Positions 50,421 to 61,300 of a stretch of 64,000 bases of DNA are shown piece after piece. The DNA lies in contig NC_133899.1 of NCBI RefSeq assembly GCF_964199755.1, positions 24,345,446-24,409,445 of the forward strand, given 5' to 3'. Source of the stretch: Larus michahellis. Its lineage: Eukaryota > Chordata > Aves > Charadriiformes > Laridae. Numbering within the stretch: position 1 is the first letter of the stretch; each line of letters opens with the position of its first letter. Position numbers and translations under genes: made by a program. Under the pieces are notes generated by a model, which searched no databases, was not told where the DNA came from, and saw nothing but the letters and a program-made list of their open reading frames with translations.

Positions 50421-51290
50421 CACACACACACACACATGGCTGTGCCTGAAGGTCTCACACACACATGGCTGTAGGCTGTGTTTGGGGGTGTCTCTCATAC
50501 ACACACACACAGGGCTGCTGTAGGCTGTGTCCGAGGGTCTCTCACGCATACACATGGGGCTGTAGGCTGTGTCTTAGGGTCTCACACAGACAGACAGGGC
50601 TGTAGGCTGTGTCTGAGGGTCTCTCACACACAGGCGCAGCTGTAGGCTCTGTCTGAGTGTCTCACACACACACAGGGCTGTAGTCTGTGTTTGGGAGTGT
50701 CTGACAAACACACATACAGGGCTGTAGGCTGTCTCTGGGGGTGTATCACACATACAGACAGGGCTGTAGGCTGTGTTTGAGGTTGTCTCACACACACACA
50801 CAGAGGTGTGCCTGAGGGTCTCACACATGGCTGTAGGCTGTGTTTGGGGGTGTCTCTCTCTCAAACATGCACGGGGCTGCTGTAGGCTGTGCCTGGGGGT
50901 CGCACAGACACAGAGCCATAGGCTGTGTCTGAGGGTGTCTCACACACACACATAGCTGTAGCTCTGTTTGGGGGTGTCTCTCTCTCACACACACACACAC
51001 AGGGCTGCTGCAGGCTGTGTCTGAAGGTGTCTCACACGCACGCAGGGCTGTAGTTTGCGTCTGGGAGGTCTTTCACACACACACGGGGCTGTAGGCTGTA
51101 TCCGAGGGTCTCACACACACACAGCGCTGCTGTAGGCTGCGCCTGAGGCTGTCTCGCACACACACATGGGGCTGTAGGCTGTGCCTGAGGGTCTCACGCA
51201 CACAGACAGGGCTGTAGGCTGTTTGAGGGTGTCTCTCACACACGTACAGGGCTGCTGCAGGCCGCGTCCGAGGCTCTCACACGCACACGG
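50421..51290. repeat. Homogeneous part of CA/GT minisatellite
   Basis: About twenty tandem units of roughly 40-50 bp. Each joins a GGGCTGTAGGCTGTGTCTGA-like core to a GGGTCTCACACACACA-like tail. CA runs vary in length, and CTGCTG and TGGGGGTGTCTC variants alternate. The last units, at about 51,190-51,290, become CpG-rich (for example GCTGCTGCAGGCCGCG) and merge with the DDHD1 CpG island. The array therefore reaches to within about 250 bp of the start codon. Confidence 0.92.
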
Positions 51291-51538
51291 AGCTGCACCC
51301 CGTCTCTGACACCTCTCCCCCCCTGGCCGTGTCCCCGCTCGCCCCTCACGCCCGCCCCCGCCGCGTGCCCGGAGGCCGCGTGCCACCGCCCCGCCCCCGG
51401 CCGCGTCGCGCCGCGCGTGACGAGGCGGCACCGCCCCCGCCCGGAGGGAGCCGGCGGCGGTTGCGGCAGCCGCGGTCCGGGCGGGCGGCGGCGGCGGGGC
51501 GGGCCCAGGCGGCACCGGCGGGCCGGGCGCGCTGCGGC

Positions 51539-52232
51539 ATGGATTACCCCGAGCCCGCCTCGCCGCAGGCCGCCTGGGACCTGCCCGGCGAAGCCAGCGG
51601 CTACTACGAGCGGCCGGCCCGCGGCGAAGAGGAAGCGGCGGAGGAGCAGACGGCGGCGCTCCGCGGCGTGCAGCATCCCGTCGCCCGCCCGCCCCGCCGC
51701 CCCCCGCCGCTGCTCCGCGCCGCGCTCTCCACCTCCTCCTCCGAGGGGGAGCCGGAGGCCGCCCTGCCGCGGGAGCCCAGCCTGAGCGACGAGGCCGGCG
51801 GCGGCGGCGATTTCGATTCGGCCGAGTCCGGTGGCTCGCTCCGCTACTCCACCGGCACCGGCGGCGAGGGCAGCGAGGGTGAGGGAGCAGGGCTGGCCAG
51901 CAGCGAGAGCGGCGGCAGCGGCTTCTCCCTGGCGGCGGCCGCCCTGCCGGAGAGGAGACGGCCGGGGGGCGGCCGGCCCCGCTATGAGGTGGTGCGGGAG
52001 CTGGGCGCCGAGGAGGTGCGCTGGTTCTACCGGGAGGACCGGAAGACCTGGAAGCCCTTCATCGGCTACGACTCACTGCGGATCGAGCTGGCCTACCGGG
52101 CCCTCGGACCCGCCGGCGGCCCCGCCGACCCGCGGGAAGGTGAGGTGGCGGCGGTGGAGCCGGTCTGCGTGCGGAGCGGGCTCTACGAGGTGGACGTGGC
52201 CAGCGCGGAGAGCTACCCCGTCTACTGGAACC
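51539..52232 (+). CDS. DDHD1: DDHD1 exon 1 coding part (phospholipase A1)
   Basis: First coding exon of the phosphatidic-acid-preferring phospholipase A1. The family enzyme is cytosolic and membrane-associated, cleaves the sn-1 acyl chain of phosphatidic acid and phosphatidylinositol, and is linked in humans to spastic paraplegia SPG28. The exon encodes 231 residues plus one base. The start MDYPE matches the family's MNYPG-type start, and the ATG has G at -3 and +4. Conserved landmarks are FDSAESGGSLRY at residues 92-103, a WWE-like segment at about 149-189 (RYEVV, EVRWFYRED, then TWKPFIGYDSLRIELAYR) and VEPVCVRSGLYEVDV ahead of the terminal YPVYWN at 226-231. The low-complexity Ala/Gly/Ser/Glu stretches between them differ from mammals, and the exon is shorter than its mammalian counterpart as I recall it. 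The DDHD domain and the catalytic GxSxG serine lie in later exons outside the window. Confidence 0.95.
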
Positions 52233-52238
52233 GTGAGT
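52233..52238 (+). promoter_or_regulatory. DDHD1: Splice donor of DDHD1 exon 1
   Basis: GTGAGT follows ...TGG AAC C. Splitting the codon after its first base (phase 1) lets a following exon that starts AG complete a glutamine, which is the residue at this place in mammalian DDHD1. The open frame continuing to 52,438 is intronic read-through. Confidence 0.9.
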
Positions 52239-52248
52239 GCCGCCCGCC

Positions 52249-52400
52249 CTCCCGCGGGGACCCGGCGGGGGTGTCCCCGTCCCGTCTCCCCCCCCTTCCG
52301 CTCCCGCGGGGACCCCGGCGGGGGTGTCGTTGTACCCCGTCCCCTCCTTCGGGGACCCCGGCGGAGATGTCCCCTCCTTCCCCACTGTGGGGACACCAGG
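52249..52400. repeat. GC-rich minisatellite at start of intron 1
   Basis: Copies of a CTCCCGCGGGGACCCCGGCG-like unit begin at 52,249, 52,301 and 52,344, with a diverged fourth at about 52,374. Spacing is 52, 43 and 30 bp. The array starts 17 bp after the splice junction. Confidence 0.85.
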
Positions 52401-52439
52401 TAGCCCTTCCTGCTCCTCCAGTGCAACCCCGTGGGTAAA

Positions 52440-53060
52440 CGGGGGTGCGAGCACTACCCATCGCACTAACCCGGGTGTGCAGAGGACTGGACATCACTTG
52501 CTACCCACATACGCTTGAGGGACAAGGGATACAGGACTAATCATTCCCCAGGGAGAGGGGACCCTGGGCACCCATCTCTCACACGCACCATTTGTCGCAC
52601 ACCGGAGCGAGGAAGGACTGGAAATTCCCCTTCCAAGTCTCAGAAATGGAGGGAAACAGCGGCACTAGGCATCCCACCCTCCCAGGCACACCCATACGGG
52701 AAATGGGATGGGTATCCCTCAGCATGCGCTTGAGAGAGGGGGCACCGGACCCCTCAACATCCCCTGGCGGATGAGAGACACTGGGTAACCCTCACCCCCC
52801 ATGCAGGGATGTGGGAGAAGGGTGAACCGTGCACCTCTTAAGCTGCTTCCAGCTGCAAAGGGAATTGAGCATCTTTCCCTCTCACCCCCCCAGTGCCCGT
52901 GCATCTGGAGGAAAGGGGGATCTGCATTCACACCCACATGCAGAGACACAGGGAAGGGAGGTCTGGGCATCTTCTTGTTTCTTGACACGCACAGAAGGAA
53001 GCAGGAGGGAAGGCGACTGAGAACCTTCTTGCTTATGCTTCCCTTTTCCTAAACAAAGGG
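52440..53060. repeat. Degenerate tandem-like repeats in intron 1
   Basis: A loosely repeated motif of the form GAGRGACA...GGGNANCC followed by a CATCYCC-like word recurs at about 52,515, 52,553, 52,730, 52,771 and 52,940. It has CACACGCAC-like words between copies. This is probably an old minisatellite. The unit is too diverged for a confident consensus by eye. Confidence 0.45.
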
Positions 53061-55942
53061 TGAGTGAGGGTGGATATTTGCCTTAAACTCCCCCTTCCCT
53101 CAAGATGCGCGCCCTTCCTTCAGAAGGAGCAGGGTAGAAACAGCAATTGTTTGTCCAGTACCTCCCCAGTACACACATGCTTCTGATCCCTCTTCTTCAG
53201 CAAGGAATGATGAACAGAGGGCTGATACCTGGCTTTCCCTCTGCTGCCCGCGTCCTCTCCACTAGGAAGATGATGATATTGTGCTTCATCTTCCCTTCCC
53301 CATTGCCTGTCCACTGGGAGGGGGCATGAAATGGGACTTCTTTCTGTTGGAGGGAATGCAACAGGCATCTCAGATGCACACACAGTCGTTACTTCTTACC
53401 CTTCCAGTAGAGATGTATTTGCTTCACTCCCTCGACTTGAAAATTAGGTGGTGATGCACTCCCTCTCCCTTTGGATTTCTGCTTTGCTGGAGGAGAGGGA
53501 ACCTTGGGGAAGAGAGATGAAAGAAGAGCAGGCACCTCAGCTCTTCTGCCCCTTCCTTTGGGTGGGGAATGTCTCCCAGGGTCTTGCTGGATATCTGCTC
53601 TCCTGGAGCAGAGAAGCCGTGCTCACCCTCCATCCCTGAGAACTTGCTTTGCAACTGCATTCCTTCAAGGACGAGGGAAATGTTAAGGAGTAGAGCAGCC
53701 AAGCGATAGACACTGTGCTGGTACTTGATGCATCTGCCACATGGTTACTGGAAGGAGAAGACGCAGGTCATCCAAGGGGTGAGGAAGCTGCTGCCATCCC
53801 TCTTGTAACTGTGCCGCAGGGAGAGGGGAGCGGGCGAGCAGAGCTGTCAGGTGAGGCAGGATTGCTCCCGGTAACAGGAACAGGAGGCTGTGCTTGTCAG
53901 CAGCTTAAAGGTTTAATTTCTTGACCCCGTGCCTTGTCCATTTTGGAAGCTGATTCAGTCTCATTAAGCCTGAGGGGCAGATGTTTCAAATGACAGCATA
54001 TGCTGTGCCGAGATGATTTCTGCTGCTAGGAAGGAGAGGTTCCCAGAGGTTAGCACCAGAAGCGGTGCTGGGCAGGGGAGAAATAAACTCACGGTCCTGA
54101 GAAGACTAATGACAGGGATGTTTTTTAGTCCTCGGAAAGCTGATTAAGGAGAGCACTCAAGTCTTTTCTTATTAGCAAGTCCACTCACTCACAAGACTGA
54201 GATAAACTTTTGGTGTTTCAAGGGTCTGTCAGTGTCTTCTGGTCTAACTCCTCCTCCACTTGCACATTTCCTTACCTCCGTTCCCTGTGTACATGAGCGC
54301 TCTTGCCTTTCTCCCATTCTTTCCTCCCAACTGCTGCATCCAGACCTGAGAAACCAGCAAGGTGAAATCCCAAGGATTCCGTCTCATCTGTGCTTTTGAA
54401 GGCCTTGATATAGCTGTTTTTCCCAAATTATTCCCATTTGACAGCACATGTGTGATTTTTGGATCCAAAGGGTAGCTAGCTACTATGCTGGTTTGCTGTA
54501 GTGTGTGGGAGGGAGCCAGTGGTGGAATTCCATGAACAAATTCCATGAGTAAGGGAGGAAAGTCTCGCTCTCTGGTGCCATGAGCATGAGGTTTAATAAC
54601 TACAACTGACGTAAATACTCTGAGGTGCACGTTAAAGAGTACAGAAACTGCCGTCTGGTTCTGCTGATTCACATTTTCAGTTCAGAGCAAAGGTCAAAAG
54701 CTTTTATCTGTGGTGTTCTTGCCCGTTTTTGTTGTTCTTTTTTCACGTATGTGCCGTGCTTCAGGGAAGGCTGCTATCGCACAGCTACAACACTGAACGC
54801 ACTGACAGTTCTTCAGCTATTATGGCGTCTTAATGACAGGGAAATGTTGATTATAGCTTGGCATGTGCTGAAATGTTTTTTCACTCCACATCTTCAGAAA
54901 TTTTAAGCTCATCACAGGCTTCGTTTGTAACATCAGGAATATCAGACTGAGTTACAATTTGAGCAGGTTAATTACTGAGAATTTTATCCTTACCTTGTGA
55001 CCTCTGGGACTTATTTGATTAGTATTGCAGAACCAGCAACGGCAGCACAAGAGGATGAGAATTATTAGTGTAGGCTTCCAGATAAGTGAGTAACTTGGGG
55101 TTGGGCTGCTTCTTGTCTTCTGTGGACATTACGAGTCATACTTTACATGTGGGTCTTCTGTTGGAATCTTTTTGGGTTATCCAGCCCCCTCCCAGTTGAA
55201 GAGGGCTGTTTTACAACCATTTGTCTATAGATTTACTCTGTATAGTTTTTGAAGTCCTGGATGAGTCTGTTAAATCTGCATCTGGTGGACTTCTGAGTGG
55301 CTTTCTCCTGTTCCTTGGCATGTGAGTTTGTCCCATGCGGCTATTGCCCTGTCTGGTATTTGTTTTCTCCTTGCTTTTTGATGGTTACGTTGTCAAGTTG
55401 CCTGTATTTAGCTCTTACAGGCGCTGTTTTTCTTCTAACGCTTTCAGTCGCCTCCATCCTGGCATGTTCTCCAGTTTCAGTTCTGGCTGTGTGTTGGGGA
55501 CACTCATCGCCTCGGCTGACATCTGTCTTGCAACAGTAGTTTTTAAGATCGAAGTAGGACTTTTGTAAAATCCGGTGGTATGTGGAGAGAAGCAACAACA
55601 AAAATGTGTGTTTCTACAGACATTTACGGAGTCTGTGGAGCATTGTCTTTTAAGGAAGGATAAAATACTCCACTCACAGACACAGGTTTGGTAAGGGTGG
55701 GGTTTTTGTTTGGTTTTTAACATGTATGGTTTTGCATCTAATAATTGCAGAAGTCTATTAAGTAAAATACCCCTTGTTGTATTTAAAAACATTTTCTTCA
55801 CTAGGACCATCCTTGAGTGAATATGTAAGAGTAACTTCTGCTGTACTGGTATAACAGATATTTTACTGACCGTAGCCTGGAAATACCTGTAAATACAGCA
55901 TACAAATTTTAAAATCTGTGTGCTCAGGCTGGAAATGGGCAG

Positions 55943-55946
<4 letters not shown>

Positions 55947-55981
<35 letters not shown>
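55947..55981. repeat. (A)35 homopolymer
   Basis: An uninterrupted run of 35 A inside DDHD1 intron 1, without an obvious retroposed body upstream. Other runs in the intron are A at about 59,518-59,535 and 60,495-60,511, and T at about 59,986-59,999. Confidence 0.85.
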
Positions 55982-55982
<1 letters not shown>

Positions 55983-57659
55983 AAAACTGTTTCAGCTGCC
56001 TTTAAGCTTGGACTGAAAGAAATATCCAAGACCTTTATTTTCTTCTGTAAGCTCTCTGTGACCTGCTTTGTAAGCTGGAAGAAGAGGCAATCATTAGCAC
56101 CTTGTGAAAAGCTGCTGCAGGTTGAGCTTCTGCAAAATGAGAGGTGAATGCCAGGGAAGTGTTTATCTGCCCTGTGAATTTAGAGTCAGTCAGGGTTACT
56201 GAGAAATCTTGGTGTGTAGCAGCTGATGCTTGGCACCGGGTGATTACAAAAGGCCATTTTCTTAGCGGATTTTTTCTATCACATGCTTGTTTTGATGTAG
56301 GAGGTGGAGGTCAGCAGTAAGGTATGAAGCCTTTCGTACCTCAGCCACTGGTCGTTCTTTGGGCTGCATTGTCAAGACTATAAAAATCAACATTTCTGAG
56401 CTGTCAGGTGCTTCTTTGCTATTGGTTCTGCGCGGGAGCCCTGGGTGCTCATGCCGTCCCTGGAGCTGGTGGCATGAATTTGTAGGTTGACACTTTGCAG
56501 ACTGAAAACCCTTAAACCCACATTCAGGCCCCACTAAACCTCTTGCCTGGCCGCTTTAATCAATGTCCGATATTTCTTCTGAGGCCATGTGCTTGTTTTA
56601 CGGGGTTTGTGTTCTGGAACAGAAAGAGTATTAAAACAGGTTCACGAGGGAAAGAGCAAAATTAAGGGCTTGGAACCAAGAGGTTGTCAGTATGTTTGTG
56701 GCTTGCATTTGTTTTAGTCCGGTTTTAGCAGCAGAACACAATTTTAGTTGCTTTGCAGCATGCTTAAAACATTGCTTTTGGTGTGTTGGACAGTCTTTGA
56801 ACTTGGTTGATGCAGTTTCCTTTATGTAAAGGACCTTTTGATTGAAGGCTGAATTCATGAATGCTGTTTTCTTGCTTTTCTTTCCAGGTATGTTGTTATT
56901 TTGCAAATAAAATACTGATAGTTTACACAGCAAGGTAAAGCATGAGTTTTGCAGCTCAAAATCTTTCCTGGGTTTTACTTTTCTGTCCCTGTTCTTATCA
57001 TACCGTCCTTCCAAAAGTATCTCGTAGCTTAGTTTTGGCCAGCTCCTTCCCAACCAGAAGAAACAATTTTTAGATTTGCAGTGCTCCACGTATTAAATCA
57101 CAAATTACATTTGTTTGTATGTATGTTCTGTTTGTGTTTATGGTCTCTGGTACCTGACTTTTTTTCAGTAGAGAGAACTTGTGACATTTAGGATGCTTTC
57201 ATTAGAACAGGTGGGAGATGGCATCACTTTCCTTGGATGCGTCTTTGAGGGCAAGTTTCTTCCCTGTCTTCAGCTTTGATTTAAGCATTGTTTAAGCAAA
57301 ATGAATCTGTTGTCTTACTCCTGTAAATGATACCAAAATCCAGCGGATGGTGTCAGCTGCAGCAGAGTAGGATGGACTCATCTTGGAAAATGAGTTGTGC
57401 TTGCCCTTGATGTGGTCCAGCACTTTTCCTGCTGGATGTGGGCAACAAGGAAGAAGGCAGAGATGCAGGGAATACTTGGGTCACAAGTTGTGGGTGACAG
57501 GGCGTTAGCTACTGTAACCGAGAAAGCAGAAAATGTTCGTGGGATGAGGAGGATCAGGGGTTCTGTTCTGGCTTGATTCAGCATTGACTGCTGATTCAGC
57601 TGTGGCAATATCAAAGAAATAGGATGGGATTTAATTGGGAGGTGACAGGGCTGGATTAA

Positions 57660-58300
57660 AGATAGATGGCAGGTGAATTTCTGCACGTATGTGTGTGAGG
57701 GGGGGAGGAATATTTTTTTCTAGGGAAAAAATGATACTGGAGGCAGAGAGACCTTGGGCAGAGCTCCTTTTTGCTCCGAGAGGAGCACAACGATAATCTG
57801 TAAGAGCTGACACAGTGTAAGTTAGTAAGCAGAAGGGCTAGATAGAAGAAAAAATCTGTAAAGCAACAAGAAGTTAAAACAAGAAGCATGAGCAGTTCTC
57901 TCAGTGGTTATGTGTAAGGTTGAAGAAAAGTGAAGATGAAGTGGTGGTTTTGAGTGTTTGACTAGGTTGTGAGTAGCTGAAGCCACACTGGAAGCTCCGG
58001 AGGTTGTAAGTGTTGTAAATAGGATGGTTAGTGGGCGGTGGGATGAAGGGAGCCTCAGGTGCAAGTGGGGTCCCAGGCACTGATATTTAAGATGAAAGAG
58101 AATAAAATCGGTTGTTTTCAAGGGGTGAGGAACTCCACAGGGTAAAAAAAAAATCGAAGGAAAAAGTGAGATCTGGGGATGAAAGTGTGGGGAAATCAGG
58201 AGATGGGGTGGAATAGGCAGAAAAAGGAAGTGAGGCCAGGAGGAGAGTGCAGGGAAAAAAAATCCCTGCAGAGGAGAAGGGAGAAGATGAGAGCAAAGGT
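57660..58300. other. Purine-rich strand-asymmetric block
   Basis: The plus strand is strongly enriched in G and A, most clearly at 58,085-58,300, where tracts such as GAAGGAAAAAGTGAGA and GAGGAGAAGGGAGAAGATGA follow one another. No coding frame or repeat family explains it. Confidence 0.6.
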
Positions 58301-61300
58301 TAGTGTGCCCTGAAATATCTTCATCGTGGTCATTAGTGGTAGGTCTGAGGTTTGAACAGGAAAAATCTGGCTGCTCTTTTTTTAAAAGATATTATCGTAC
58401 AGGAATGCTCAGACTATCTATACGTGATCGTCGCTGCTCAGTGTGGGTGAGAGCTCGATAACCAAAACCGATGGACGAGTGCCTGCCAGGAGAGCACACG
58501 CTGAGCTGAGGTTGGTGTGATTGTCCAAAAGTCTCGTGACTTTCCATGGGATTTAAGTGCGTGCTCGCATTTTAGGAGGTGCTCACATGTTTTTCATGTG
58601 ACACGGTCATTCTTTTGTGGGTCAGTTTAGCTTTCACCTAATGCGGTTTCAAAAAAATGCAAGTTTCTCTGGGTGAAAAAAGAGCTGATGAGGAACTTTG
58701 CTCCCACCTATTACCAACCCCAGCAGCAAATGCTGGTCATGGAGGTGCTTCACTTCACAGTACTGGTATTGAAATGTGGTGAACTGTTTTAGTTGATAAG
58801 GACTGAATAAAAATAAAGCTCTGAACTGCATCCCCGCTTCATGTTTCAGCAGTACAAGGTTTTTTGATGAGCGTTTCTCACTCATCACGGACATGGCCAG
58901 TAAGGTGGGCTTTAGCGTTTTGACTTGCGCCATCAGGTTCAAGTCTATGTAAAGAGCAATTGCAGAGATTTTAATTAAACTACTGCCTTAAACCAGAAAA
59001 ATCCTTCTTGAAAAACAGCTAAATTTTGGGGTGATGTACGGCAGTTGAGATGAGAGAGGACTTTGAGGGCATTCATCTCTTTTTGAGGGGCTCTTTCTGT
59101 GTTTGGCATTTGAACCAGCCCCAAAGATCAGCCTTTTGTTATTATTTTGGATTGCTCAGTTTGTGTAAACGGATTAAAAATGGTTCAGGGAGGAACAGTT
59201 ACAAGCTGTTGCTTGAATATTTCAGGTGATCTCAGTAAAAAAGAGGCAATTTCACATTTTCAGTGGAGCAAAGTGCATGTTCCTCCCTTGCTGCATCTAA
59301 TGCTGATCTGTGGAGATCAGAGTCTGGGAAGAAAATCCTGTCCTTGCCAGTCAGATTGCTCTTAATGTGCGTAGTCGTTGTGAAACTCGAAAGTAACTTC
59401 CACCTGTAATTTCGAAATTGCTTCAGTAAAGCAATTTAGAATTATTTGCTGGACCAGCAAAATAATATCCTTTGCTGCTCAGTGAATGAAATCTCTTTTC
59501 ACCTCGATTGCTGAATTAAAAAAAAAAAAAAAAAATTTGGGCGCTGTCAATTTGTGCAGCTCTGTTAAGTTTTCTGAGGCCGGGATTTCACCCTTGAACT
59601 CCTCTTCAGGTTATGTTGGTGCTTTTGAAAAAGCAGAACAGATTGCCTGTGTTTGTGGTTAAACAAAGGAGGGTCACCCGGGCTGTGATTAAGTGAGTGG
59701 CTTCATTTTTTTAAATGTCAGTAACCTGCTCTATTCTGAAATACTGTGTTAGGGGAAAAGCTAGAAAGCTATAGAATATTAAGCTATTAAAAGAAAAAAA
59801 AAAAGTTAGCTAGCAAACATGAAATAGTGACACTTTAGCTTTGGGCTATTTTTTTTTTTATAACACCTATTTGTTCACCCAGCATGTATGATAGTGGCAC
59901 TGACAGTAAAACATGGGAATCTTTAATCTCATGATTGGTTTCTGTAACCATCTATTCTCATAATTAAGCTTCCTGTCCTCATGAGTTTTTTTTTTTTTTG
60001 GGAGGTGGGGAGGTTTGTTGGTTTTTTGTTTGGTTTCTTTTTTTTTTTAACTTCGTGAGACTCTACAAACCCAGCCACGAGGGAACTAAGGAAGAGGAAC
60101 AGATCTTGTCCTGCAAACTGTGCTCTCTGCATTTGCATTGGCAAAAACAGCATCTGCAAATCATTGTTTCTGTAGAGGCTATAGTGGCCGTGGCTGCCGT
60201 CGCGGAGGTCAAGAAATACCTGCCCTTAAACTGAACTTTGCACTAGCAAAAAGTCTTACAAACTGTGTAGTAGTTAATTTACCCAAACTATAATTTTAGG
60301 CTTGATAGAACAGGAATGGATAGCAAATTTTAAAAAGTCTCCAAAAGTCATCCTTGATGTTAGTTTGGAACACATTATTTCAGTGGCTCATGTCAACATT
60401 CAGGTTCTTATGTGTATTACAATTGCTAGGAGTGCTGTGCTCCAAGATGTAAGACGTTCAGCGCTTTTAGCAGGCCTTTAGGAAATTAAATTTTAAAAAA
60501 AAAAAAAAAAAGGGATCACTTTTGCCTTCCCCCCCACCCTTCTTAAATGTGTGGGAACTTCCCTTCATTATTTAAATAGCTTTCAGCTTGTCACACAGTA
60601 GCCTCAGTTACCTTCAGCTTGCACAGATGTCATCCTCACATGCTGCAAATTGTTTGCAACTGTAGTAATAGGGAAGTCAAATTTAGGGAACAGAAAATGC
60701 TACGCAGAAAAGCAGGAATCTGAAATTGCTACACTGAAAAGCGTCTCGAGGTGACTGCGTTTTATGAGCTCATGTTTCTCGGACAACCTCTTGCCTTTGG
60801 GCTCGGAGAGCTGGGAAATTGGGATTGTCCATTTTTGGCGAAGCACGAGCTTTAATTTAAATTTCTGAGCCTTTGAATATTATAGGAACCTTTTAAATCT
60901 CATTTGTGGGTAAATTGTTATGGCTGTCTTGAGACTGGTTGAGTGAATAGTGCCTTAACTTTGCCACCGAGCCGTCTGGACAGGACATCAGCTTTGAATC
61001 AATGCAACAAAGGTTCCACTGAATCTTATTCTCTTATAATTTTATTCTGTCTCTCTGTCTTCCGGCTGGGGTTGGCACTTCCGAAACAGATCTCCTCTGG
61101 GCTTTTTGTTTAAGCTCTGTTTATTAACCTTTAGTTATTATCTCTGTATCCTCTTGGTTTTGCAACTTTTTCCTGGTTCTGAATCAAGTGAGGTGAAAGA
61201 GCCTTATATGAGCCGTACCTGAGCTGTATGGTATTTAATTTTAGGTATACACAGTTTCAGCCAGTGTGGTGGCAGGAAACAAATTAAATTTCATACTGTG

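Larger units (their letters stand above)
51240..52400 (+). promoter_or_regulatory. DDHD1: DDHD1 CpG-island promoter region
   Basis: CpG dinucleotides become extremely dense from about 51,300, in contrast to the surrounding DNA. GC boxes of the CCGCCCCGCCCC and GGGGCGGG type lie at about 51,386-51,402 and 51,490-51,505, and a TGACG half-site at about 51,418. There is no TATA box close to the start codon, as expected for a housekeeping-type island promoter. The transcription start cannot be placed; it should lie between about 51,250 and 51,530. The upstream edge overlaps the minisatellite. Confidence 0.8.

Noticed and set aside
49210..50864. Cysteine-rich repetitive proteins on either strand
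   Set aside because: The frames are direct translations of the minisatellite units, with no start context and no unique sequence; the repeat explains them.
52233..52438. Extension of the DDHD1 frame past the exon
   Set aside because: A strong GTGAGT donor lies at 52,233 exactly where the family homology stops, and the following sequence is a GC-rich tandem repeat.
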